A stretch of DNA of 64,000 bases, from NCBI GenBank assembly GCA_965112735.1, contig OZ218953.1:5146001-5210000 (forward strand), in the 5' to 3' direction. The translations under genes and the position numbers were made by a program. The DNA comes from Phaeosaccion multiseriatum. Lineage: Eukaryota; Ochrophyta, other classes. Of the stretch, positions 15,001 to 27,000 are shown in pieces (positions within the stretch are counted from its first letter, which is position 1; each line of letters opens with the position of its first letter). The notes beneath the pieces are model-generated. The model had not been told where the DNA came from. It worked only from the letters and a program-made list of their open reading frames with translations, and searched no databases.

Positions 15001-18000
15001 ATTTTTGTGGCTGGCTACCGAGCCCGCGTCAAGGGCTTCAGCAGCGATGGCACTACCGTTCTCTTCGGTTCCCTCTCCAACTACCTCACGGAGGACTTGT
15101 TCGACGAAGGAGACGGAGCAGAGGGCGTGATTGTGGAAAAGTGGGCCTACGGTTACGAGTACCTCATCACCTTCACCAGCTACAACGGCGACCCTCCTCT
15201 GCTGGAGCCCTCCCCCAGCGATGGTTGGGCGGGCACCAACCCCACCCTCGACGTTGCCCAGGTTTCTCGCGGCCTACAACCCATCAGCGGCACCTTCCGA
15301 GCGGCCTACGAGGGCGAGAAGACTCGCCCTTTACCGCACGACATCTCAGCTGAAGCCCTGGAGGCTGCCCTTGAGGGACTGGCCACCGTGAGTGACCTCA
15401 GCGTGACCAAGGTTGTCAACGGTTACGGTTTCAACTGGATCGTGACGTTTGTGGGCGAGCCGGGCGACGTGGAGATGCTGAGCGTGGACGGAAGCGGCCT
15501 CACGGGACCCTCTGCGTCTGTGAGTGTTTCCGTGGGACAAGTAGGCGAGCTCGCTGACGGGTACGCCGCCGTCGATGTGAGCGCCTCTACACAGGAGTAC
15601 CTGCTTAGCGATCTCATCCTCGGCACCCCATACTGGGTGCAAATTCGCGCCATGAATGCTGAGGGCCTCAGTCCGGCAGTGATGACAGCCCCGGCCAAGC
15701 TGGCCCCCATGCAGGCGCCCGGGGCTCCGGAGGACGTCGAGCTCATTGTCATGTCAGATTCGATGCTCAAGGCTGTGTGGGAAGCCCCCACCACTGACGG
15801 AGGACAGGCAGTGACCCAGTACCGAGTAGAGTGGGACGTCTCTGCCGACTTTGCCAACATTGCCACGTCTGGGTTCTACCACGAGATGCGGGTGCCATCT
15901 TCCGACGTGGATGGAACTGCCACCACGGGTCCTTTCTACTACAACATTGTACTACCTGCGAGCAGCTCGAGGTTCGCCCGTTACGTGCGCGTCAAGGCGA
16001 GCAACAGTTACAAGTGGAGCGACTATGCCTACTCCGTTCCTGCCAGCGCTAGCCCGACTCGACGCCCTCCGGGTGTCGTGCAGAACCCCATGCTGACGGT
16101 AACGAGTGGTGTGGGTCTTCTCGTCGAGTGGGAGGCGCCGTCCACCGAGCTGACGGTGTACGGCGGGGACGGAGGCAGCAGCCTAGAGGAGTACCTGGTC
16201 GAGTGGGATACTTCGGCAAAGTTCGACAGCCCAGCCCGCAGAGCCGTGGTGCCGCAGAGCCAATTGAGCCACCTCATCGGCGGTAGGGACCTTATGACTG
16301 GGGAGGAGAGCACCGAGCTGGAGCCGGGGGTGACGTACTACACTCGGGTGAGTGCGTACAACTCGCTCGGGTACAGCGCCACGGCAGCCACGGAGCCCCT
16401 CTCGGCCACCACGGAAGATCAGATTCCGACGGCGGCAGCGATGCTGGGCGCCTCGACGGTGGGAGCGCAGAGTGTGATGGGCATGTTTGACACGCCCTCA
16501 AGGGACGGAGGAGAGACACTGACCAAGTACAGGCTAGAGTGGGACACGGATGAAGACTTTGCTCACATCAACGGCACGAGTCGCTCAGGGGGGTGGGCCG
16601 ACGTGCCACTGGTGCAGGAGGTGGCGAGTTTTGCCCTGTCGAGCACGGTGCAGCAGGAGGAGCAGTGGGTGATTGCAAGTGTGGAGGTGACCAACGAGAA
16701 GCAAACGGTACGCACGCAGGTGACGGGGGTGGACGAGGTGCAGCTTATCGTCACCTCGGCAGATGCCGTTCAGCCCAACGTTCAGACCATCACCACCTAC
16801 GCCAGCGATTTCGACGAGGTGCAAGAGATTGTGCTTGATGCGGACGATGTGGACGAGTGGCAGTACGTCTACTCGGAAACCGAAGAGGTGTATGAGGTGC
16901 AGGTGTTGACGGTTTCAGCCACCCGCGTCAACGAGGTGCAGCAGCTTACGGTGACCTTGACGGGCAACACGACGGACGGAGGGCAGGATCTCATCGATGC
17001 CGCCAACGCTTACGTAACGGTTGAGTTTGAGCTCGATAGCACCAACATGGACTGGGCGTGCGTCAAAACCACGGAAACCTCGGATGCGGTGGAGGCCTTC
17101 AACGACACTGACGGGTCTTACCTCCGTACGGCGCTCGAATCCCTCAGCAACTTGGACAATGTAACGGTCGAAACCGCCGGGTGGGCGCTGGTGACCAATG
17201 ACGGCTCCACAGGAGAGGTGGAGATGGTGTATAACATTACCTTCGATGGCGACTGCACGAGAGGCAATGTACCCACCGGGGACTTCGTGGTGGACACGTG
17301 TTCCACAGCCACGGACCCCTCCGGGAAGCTGGCTTCTGTGGGGTGCGCTCTCAGTGTCATCACGGAGGGCAACGAGCCGTCGGGCTCCTTCTATCTCACC
17401 TACCACTGCGAGGCGACTCGCTACGAGGGGGTGGGCAACATGACTGCCTCGAGCGATGTGCTGTCTCTTCTCAACAGCACCGCCACACCGATGGTTGGCG
17501 ACACGATGCGCGTGAATGACTTGGGCCTGAGTGAGCTCAACACGGATTGGAGCTACTTCCTCGTGGAGAGCGTGGAGGCCATTTCTTCCACAGACTTTGA
17601 TGTGACTGTGGACAGCGCATGGACGGGCAGCGACGGAGCCTTCCTTGTGCAGTTTGGTGACTTCTACTCCGACCCTTCCAGCTCCTACGGCGTGTCTTCC
17701 TCCTGCCTCACAGCGGATCCGGACTTCACCAACAACCCTCTTGACTACAAAGCAACCGCGGCGGAGCTGGAGGAGGAGCTACAAGGTCTGGCGCAGCTCA
17801 ACAGCACGGCAGGCTGTCTCGGCGTGGTGAGGGACGACATCCCTGCAGGCACGCTCATTGACTTTGGCGGGGCATCGGGTGCAGTGGAGGTGATTGGTTA
17901 CACCTACAACCTGACCTTCTACTGCAGCAACGGGAATGTGCCGACGATGGCATGCAACGCCTCGGGTACGAGTCCTCTCACCGCCACCAACGCCGACATG

Positions 18001-21000
18001 GACGCGCTCACCGCCCCCGAGGGGAAGCAGTGCCAGATTACGCAAGAGCTAGACGGCGCTATCCTCAATGGGACGTTCGAGCTCGGTATGACCTGGCCTA
18101 TTAAACAGGAGGGCACTCCGGAGCTGCTCAACTACACCACAGGGGACATGGACTGGCGTGTGTCGGCAGCGGACCTTGCTACTGCGATGGAGAACGTGAA
18201 GGACGAGGATGGCAACCGAGTGTTTGGCTCGGTCAGCGTGGATCGCTCTGTCTATTGGCCCAACGGCGACTACAAGTGGTCAGGGCAGTACGTGTGGAGC
18301 GTCACCTTCGACTCCCGACCGGGAGATGTACCAGAGATGCTTGTCAATAGCTCTCTCTCCAACAACCGCGGCGGGGCCACCAATGTAACTGTCCGCACCG
18401 ATCGGCAAGGCAATGAGATTGACGGAGGATTTGGACTTACCTTCTGCGACACGAACGATGTGTGCACGTCGACAAACTCGAGCTACTTTGGTGCCTATCT
18501 GAGTGAAGACGAGATGCGGTTCGAGATGAGCAGAGCCTTCTTCTCGATGGGCTCGGGCTGGGCCAATGTAACCGACGGAGCCGCGAACATCACCCTCACC
18601 TACAACACTACAGACAACGCCACCACGACGATCGATGCTCCTGTGGAGGTGACGTACTGGATGCTCCTCGACGGCAACTACTACCTGGTCGACGGTGTCA
18701 ACGGTACACAGGCCACGCTCGACTCGGATGTGAATGTGGATGCAGACGGGCTCTACGATATTGAGTACGGCATTACCGCGGTTTCCGTGTCGAGAGCCGG
18801 CCCCACCCAGGCCATGGGCTACACATGGGAGATTACGTTCAACAACAAGACGGTGGGAGGGGATCAATCCACCTTAACTTCCGAGTCGCAGAGCTTGACA
18901 GGGACGGGCGTCGACCTCAACATCGACGAGATCCAGCAGGGCAACCAGATAACGGGCACCTTTACTCTCGCTTACAACGGCGAGACGACCGTCGAGATCC
19001 CTTACGACGCTGACGCAGCTGCAGTGGAGAGCGCGCTCAATAGTTTGTCGAGCATCTACCCTTCGCAGGTTGAAGTAACCAGGAGCGCGGAGGCGACGGT
19101 GGACACGCAGCAGCAGGTGCTGGGCTACACATGGACGGTTACTTTCGATTCGGCCACCTGGCACGACCCCACTGACCATGACAGTAGCGAGAGCTACATT
19201 GACGGTAACTGGAATGGAGCAGCGGTGGACTGGGAGTCGACATGGGAGACCACGGGAGAGGGCCGCTTCAGCAGGGCCTGGGGACGCAACGTGGGCAAGC
19301 TCTTGGCCATGGAGTGTTCTTCGGACGGGCTGGGAACCACACGATTGGACGGGTCAGAAGATTGTGCGGTGGCCATTGTGGAAGAGGGAAGTAACCCGTT
19401 GGGCGGCTCCTTCACTATAAGCCTGGACACCAGAGGGCATGCGGTCATGTCTGCTGACGCCCTCTGCACCACAGGGGACATTGCCCATAATGCGTGGGCC
19501 TCGGCGGCCGAATCGGATGGGGATGGTACCTCCCTGGAGGAGATATTGGAGGCAACGGACTGCGTGGGCGACGTGGAGGTGTCGCGTTACGACGTTAACT
19601 TGGGAGGCAACAACGGGGGTTACGCTTGGTTGGTCACGTTTGTGCGCGATGCGGACAGCCCGTGTCAACAGTACGATGACGACACAGGGGAGTGCAATGC
19701 GCCCGGAGATGTGCCCAAGTTCAACTCCAACCTTACGGATACTTCGGACCTCCTGGGCACCAGCATGCGCAACGCCGACTCGACGACCGATCAGGGTGTG
19801 GTGACACTCCTCGATGTGAGTGATGGCAACGTGTCTGCCCCTGGTGTGGCGTCTGTGCACGTGATGCGCGTGTATGATTTGGCCTACGCTGCTTCGGACC
19901 GCTTCGACAATGAGCCCAAGTTCCTGCTTGAGCTGGGCGGCAACGTCAGCACCACTTGCTTGCCTTGGAACGTTAGTGCTACAGATCTGGCAACGGCTTT
20001 GGAGGAGGCGTCGCCCGAGTACGCCGCTGGAGTGGTGGTGACGCGAAGCATCCCTCCTGACGACGAGATCTGGGGCCTGCCTTCCACGTCGGCGCCCAAC
20101 GGGTACTCGTGGACCATTCACTACGTGGGCTACGAAGGACCAGTCCCGGAACTTTCCTTCCAGGCCAGGGACACAGGCTGTACCACCAACGGCACCGCCG
20201 CGGACTTTGTTGACTTCCAGCGAGTCGACGCGGTGGTCAAGGTGAACGGCACTTCCTCTCCTTTGACCTGCGACAGCGAGGGTTGCGTGGACGGGGTGGT
20301 GCTACGCGGAAACTTTACAGCGTGGTACATTGATGGCGACGACGACACTGGGGCAGGTTGCAACAACACGTACATCTTGCCTTGGAACGCAGAGACGAGC
20401 GAGGTGGAGGCGTCCATTGAGGCGTGCGGCAACAACTCTCGGCAAGTCGATGTGTCTCGCACTGTTCTGGACAAGTACGGCTCGGTGGAGTGGGTGGTGA
20501 CGTTTACCCAGAACCCTGGCGAGACCCCCCCGGGTGCCGGAGATGTAGATACCATGACCGTCGAGCAAAATCTGGCGGGTGTGGGCGGCTACGCTTCGCA
20601 GCCAACCGTTACAGAAACTCTCAAGGGCTCCACCTCCCTCAGTGGTACGTACAACCTTGACTACGACTCTACAGATGGCGACCGCCAGCTCAGCTTTGAA
20701 GAGTCCGCCGAACGTATAATGCGTAAGCTTGAGGAGATGAGCACGGTCTCCGAGGTGCACGTGGAGAGAGAGGAGTACCCCAGCAACTCCACCGGTGGGT
20801 GGGGAGCGATGGCAGTGGACGCGGGCACTCAGGGCGGTTACGTGTGGAAGGTGCGCTTCCTCAGTGTACCTGGGACGTACGGAGGCGAGACCTTCCCCGC
20901 CGGATCGGGAGACGTTGATGCACTCGTACCGGACAGCAGTCTGGCAGGAACGGGTGCGGCGGTGGTGGTAGAGACGGTGACGGAGGGTAGCGACGAGATG

Positions 21001-24000
21001 TCAGGCAAATTCTCACTCTCTTTGGACGGACAGACCACAGAGCTCATCAGTTACACGGCCGATGCGACTGCAGTGGAGGCGGTGTTGGAGGACCTGAGCA
21101 ATGTTGGTGCCGTGAGTGTTGACTTTGATTACTACACCGCCGAGCGCATCCCTGGAGTGTCTGTCTATGTCGGGCGAGACGCCTCAGGGGCCACGCTGGA
21201 GGTGAGCGGTACAGACAGGAAGCTGCGCAATTACCTCGCTGCGGGCACCCTGCTTCGACTTGGAGGGCAGGACGTTGAGTCGTCAGGCAGTCTGAGCGGG
21301 ACCAACGGAGAGACACTACTCGACGAGCCAGGAGGCGTGGGGCACATGGTGGACGTGGTGAGCGGGTCTCCCCTCGTGACCACGGACACCGAGCTGAGCG
21401 ATAGCGTGGTTGCCGGCATGGAGGTTCGCCTGGCCGGCGATGTGTACTCGGTTCGTCGCACAGGGGTGGAGGTGCAGAAGCTGACGCTGCTCTCGGGGAG
21501 TGGGGGCGGGCAATACAAGCTCGCCTTCACGCACAACGGCTTGCTCAACGCCACCACTGAGTGTCTGGACTTTGATGCGAGCGCAGCGGTGCTGGATGCG
21601 GCGCTCGAGGCCTTGACCAACATCGGCACCGACCAAGTGGTGGTGACGCGGACGGGAGCCGACACCAAGGGTCGACCGTACACGCACAGCATCTACTTTG
21701 AGGGCAGTGACGTGCATGGAGATGTCAATGAGCTGGTGGCTACGCCTTGCTCGGGCAGTGAGGACGTGGAGCTGAGCGTGCAGACGGTGGTGCAAGGCGG
21801 GGGCGTGGAGGTGCAGCGTTTAACCCTCGCCACCGACGCGGGCTACATTGTGGGGGAGCACTTTACGCTGAGCCTAGGGGGAGGAGCAGGCGGTGCCAAC
21901 TACACCAACGACACGACGGGATGCTTGGAGTGGGGCATGGAGGCGACTGATCTGGCCGCGCAGCTGTCTGCCCTTCCCAGCTTGAGCCAGTGGGAGGTGG
22001 AGTCTCTGTCTCTCAACCTGACAGAGCTCTATCTGTCGCCCTCCGCCACCGTGCCGCTCTCCAATGGCACTTTCGTCCAAGGCCGTCTCTCTGCCGGAGA
22101 CGTTATCACTGTGCAGGGCAGTAAGAAGGAGGGAGCCACTTACACGGTCGATGAAGTGGACGAGGACGGTGCCTTCATCGTCCTCACCGAGACACTCTTC
22201 GCCTCTGCGTCAGCCAGTGGAGAGGCCAAGGTCACACTACAGCTATTGGATGCAGTCCAAGTGCAGAGAGAGGGGACGGGCAAGTCCGTGGTGGAGGTGC
22301 AAACCCTCTCCGTCACTGCGTCTAGTGCCATCTCGCCCCTCTCGGACCAGGACCAGGACGGGCTCTTCCGTCTGAGCTGGACGCACGACTCGGAAAGCTT
22401 GCTCACCGAGTGCCTACCCTACGGCGCGTCTGCCGCCACGGTGCAAGCGGCTCTAAACGGCTTCCTACTGGACCTCAACAACGACGGATTGGTGGACGAG
22501 GAGGATCAAGACCACATCATTGTGACCCGTGAAGGGGACGCCTCTGCTGAGTACGGTTACGGCTATGAGTACACCTTCACCTTCAAGGGTGTAGCGGGTA
22601 TCTCGTCAGTGGTTGGTGACGTCAATGAGCTACAAGTGGTCGATGTTGGTGCGGCGAACGGCTGCTCTGACATCGGTGGCATGGAGACGGAGATTAGCGG
22701 GCTGACGGCGGTTACGAGCGACCTATCCAGCACAATTGTCCCATCCTCCGACGCCAGCTCCATCCTCGTGCCCGGCGATCGAATCCGGATCAGCACCAGC
22801 GAGGACCCGTTCCGCGTGTACACCGTGGAGAGAACGGTCGGTAGCGAGGCGGTGTACCTCACGGAGCTTTTCCAGAAGAACATGACGGACACGGATTCGA
22901 ATGCTACCATCACTCTGGTGGCGGACGGGCTTCCGGCCTTTTCTATGCTCACCTCTGCGAATGGGCAGGCAGCCTTCACCTACGACATTATGTTTGTGCA
23001 TCCTTGGCTCGCCGGGGTGGACGAGCTGGTGGTGGGTAACGAAGGGGAGGGAGAGTGCCAGAGCGGAGACCACACCGACTCCGACGCCGACGAGTGGACG
23101 TTCTACGCGGGTATGCGCAGAGACGTAAAGGTGGCGACGCTGAGCGAAGGCGGCTCCGATGCGATCCTCTCGCTCATGCTGGAGAGTTCGGTGGAAGCGG
23201 GTGGAGTGCCGGCGGACGCGTCCTTCCGCCTCTTCGTTGCCTACGATGGGGCCTACCAGCGACTGCTTTGTGGGGACTGGAACACGTCGGCAGAGGACTT
23301 GGAGATGGCCTTTGAGAGCGTGCTGGGGGTGGAGCCTTCGTCCGGTCAGGTGATGGTGGAGGTGGAGGGCTACGGCAATGTGTCTTCCAACTACGGCAAC
23401 ACACTGCGTGCCACGCTCAGCGGTGACCTCTTGGCTGGAGACGTAGACGTGCAGCTTCTTCGCTCCCGCTACAATGCGGACGGTGACATTGTCACCGATA
23501 TGCCCGTCATCTTCTCCGGTCTGGGAGAGGGTGATGACGTGTCGTTCACAGCCAACATGAGCGCTAATGCCTCTGCCACTGTCAGTGATGCCGTCATTGT
23601 TGCTTCCTACGCGGAGGCAGACAGCGGCAGCGGCAATTCAACGGTGCTACACTACAGCATCAATGCTACCATGTGGGCCATCTCCGACGGCAGCGCCACG
23701 GAGGTGAACCTTTCCGGAAACTTTACGAACACGGATACACCCTTCAACGTGTCTCTGACGGCCGACTTGGGCGTGGAAGTGGTGGTGACGTTCAACGACG
23801 CCGATGGGCTGGTCATTGGGGACGAGTACACACTCCTGCTCTCTTCTTGTGGACTGACCGACCCCATCCCGTACGGAGCGAGTGTCAGCCTCGACCTGGT
23901 GGCGGGGAGCGCGCAGCAGAAGCAGCTGACTTTGGACCGCCCCTACGAAGGCAGTGAATCTACCTCTCAAGAGGCCTACCTGGTGCCACAAACGTTCCGA

Positions 24001-27000
24001 GTGAGAGAGGCGGGTACGGAGGTACAGACCATCATTGTGCAAGACTCAGGCGACAGCGTGTGGGCCAACGGGGACCCTCAATACCGCCTTACATGGGGAA
24101 GCGGAAACACCACCGACTGCCTGGACTGGGATGCACTCGATTGGGAGGTGGAGGAGGCGCTGGAGACTGTGGGTCTGGAGGGACTGACGGTGACGCGTCG
24201 GGAAGACTCCACCTTCGCCCCCAACGGTTACATCTACTCCATCTACTTCTCCAGCGAGGCGTACGACGCTTCCGATGTGGCCGACCCGTACACCCTCAGC
24301 GATGGGGACGGAGGAGGAGGGCTGAATGTGAGCTATGCTGGCTGCAGTGCTGCCTTTGAGGCGGACTCGGGGGAGACGGTGACCTTGGCCACTGTGGTGC
24401 AGGGCAGCAGCGATGGAGGCATCTTTACGGATGAGTGGGTACCCCTTGCCGAGACGAGCGACAGTACCGTCTCGGCGCGATTCCTGGGAGGAGACGGGAC
24501 CAAAGCCCTTTCTATCTACCGTGTGACGGGTCATCTCTACACCGTGAGCTTCGACAGCAACCTCGGAGATGTGGATGCATTGGTGCCTGGGGTGGAGTCA
24601 CTGAGTGGTACCGATGCGGCAGTGACGGTGTTCGAAGAGGAGCTGCTGGAAGGCTACCTGCCCACAGGGTTCGTGGCGGAGGGCTTGCAAACGGGTCTAC
24701 CCTACCATCTGCGCGTGTCGGTGGCCAACAGCCTGGGCTACGCGGAGTACAGTAGTGATACAGTCGTCGCCAAGGCAGCTTCCGCCCCTTCTGCACCCGG
24801 CTCGCTGGAGGTGGAAGAGGCGTTACACGAGGACGAGGTGCAAGCGATTACGGTGGCGGCGACCCATATCGACGAGGTGCAGGTGATTCGCACCTCCGCG
24901 CCGTACATTACGGATGTCCAGCTCGTGACCACCAGCGCCGAGGAAGACGAGCTCGTGCGAGGGTCCTTTGCGCTCAACTTCCCGGAGGTTCAGCGCGTAA
25001 CGGTCGGCGCTTCTGCCATGTTCGACAATGGCAGTTACGCACTTGTCTACACCAAGCACGTGTTGAGCGGCAACGCCCTGACGCCCACCAACGAGACCTC
25101 CGTGTGCCTGGCCTGGGACGCTACTGCAGCGGACGTGGAGAGTGCGCTGGAAGACCTGACCTACATTGATGATGTGGCGGTGGTACGCAGCGGCGACGCG
25201 TCAGACAGCTCCGACTACGGCTACCACTACGACATTAGCTTCATCGGACTGGAGGTGGTGGGCAACGTTGAAATGCTCTCCGTGAGCAACGACTCTTCCC
25301 TGTGCACTGGCCTCAGCGCTGTGGGCGGAGGGTCGACTTTCGTCCGCGTGGTACAGACCAGCGCTGCCGGAGGAGCCGTTGGTACTGCCACCGCTGTTCA
25401 GCGTGTGAGCCTCTCTTCGGAGGTGGAGCTCACCAGTGGCGTGGGCGCCTACCGACTGGCGCTGACGTTGTCCAACTCGTCGACGGAGGTGGCGCTAGAG
25501 ACGTCTTGCATCGCGTGGGACGCTGAGGCAGGGGACATGGAGGAGGCATTGGAGGGGCTTGCCGTGGTGGACAGCGTACACGTTACGCGCGAGGACAAGG
25601 CTTCTTCTTCTGATTCCGATTCCGATTCTGCTTCTTTGGGTTCGGGCTACACGTGGAGTATCTTCTTTGACGGAAACGCCATGTACGACTCTGACATGGA
25701 CGTGGCGATGGAGGCCAACCTCACAGCGTGCAGCGAGTTTAGCACCACCATTGACGAGGTGCTCACCCCCATCACGGACAACAGCACCTACTCCTACTCC
25801 TTCTCTGTGTCTCTCTTGCAGAGTGGAGGGCTAGATTTGGATTACAACGCCCCTGCTTCAGACCTGACCGAGCAACTGGGCCTGCTGCCTGGCGTGGAGT
25901 CACCACTCATCATCTACGAGGGTGCACCGGACGAGCAGGAGGGACAGTCGTGGACCATGTCTTTCGGTGGCAACGACGGAGATGTGCCCCAGATGGTGTG
26001 TCTATCAGACACATCCTCCTCGGGCGACTTTGTCGGGGAGTGCGAGGTGGTTACTTTGGTGGAGGGCAACGAAATCGGAGGCTTCTTCTACCTCAACGAC
26101 ACGGATGGCATCGCCAGCGACGCCTCTGCCTCCGACATGGCCGCCGCCCTCGAGGCTTCCGGCTTGGGCGAGGTGAGTGTGAGCAGAGAGACCACGGACG
26201 CACGTGGAGGCTACGCCTGGAGCATCACCTTCTTCGACTATGAGGGAGACGTGCCCGCGCTCGCAGCGGACTCGGATATGAGTGGTTTCGACGTCGAGAT
26301 TACCACGAGTGAGGCGGTCAAGGGGAACGCTCTTGGGGGAACCTTTTCGATGGCACTCAACGGTTACGTAACGGGCGACTTGGCGAGCGACATTAGCGCG
26401 GAGGACCTCCAAACGGCACTGGAGGGACTCGATACAGTGGGTATGGTGGATGTGGAGCGGAGCGCGCTCTCGAGCGAGGGTGGCAGCACTTACCTTGTTA
26501 CCTTCCGCGACACCATCAACCCCGGGGATGTTACGGCCTTGGAGGCAGACTACAGTGAGACACTGACCGGAGAGGGCGCGGTGGTGCTGGTGAGAGAGGT
26601 GATCAAGGGAAGTGAGGCAGTGGGGACCATGGCCAAGCTCAGCTTCGAGGCTCCTAAGCAATGCTCCACCACCAAGGTGGAGCTTGGCGACTGCGGAGAG
26701 CCAGTGGAGTACTACCTCGTGGAGTGGGACACGAGCGATACCTTCAGTTCAGCGGCGCTGCGCTCACAGGTACTCAACGACACGGATCTTCTCTACCGCG
26801 TGCAGCGTGTCACCACCACGGCAGACAGCGTCATGTCGGGCACCTTCCAACTCAGTCTGGGCGGTCAGACCACGCAGAGCATCAATGCCAATGCCTCCAG
26901 CGAGGAGTTGCGAGTGGCTTTGGAGGCCCTTCCCTCGGTCATTACCACCCTGGACGTGAGCAGAGACTACTCCATGTACATTTGGGAAGGACACCTCGTA

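Larger units (their letters stand above)
16440..24750 (+). other. Uninterrupted EVQ-module block inside a split FN3 module
   Basis: The first half of an FN3 module (YRLEWDTDEDF, near 16530-16560) is not followed by its closing strands until about 24650-24745 (GLQTGLPYHLRVSVANSLGYA). The roughly 8 kb between holds only EVQ modules and their sub-repeats, including copies near 17100, 18150, 19010, 20700, 21060, 22440 and 24130. Elsewhere in the protein the same split is filled with one to a few EVQ modules. If the two halves fold together, about 2,680 residues are inserted in one FN3 loop. Confidence 0.7.
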
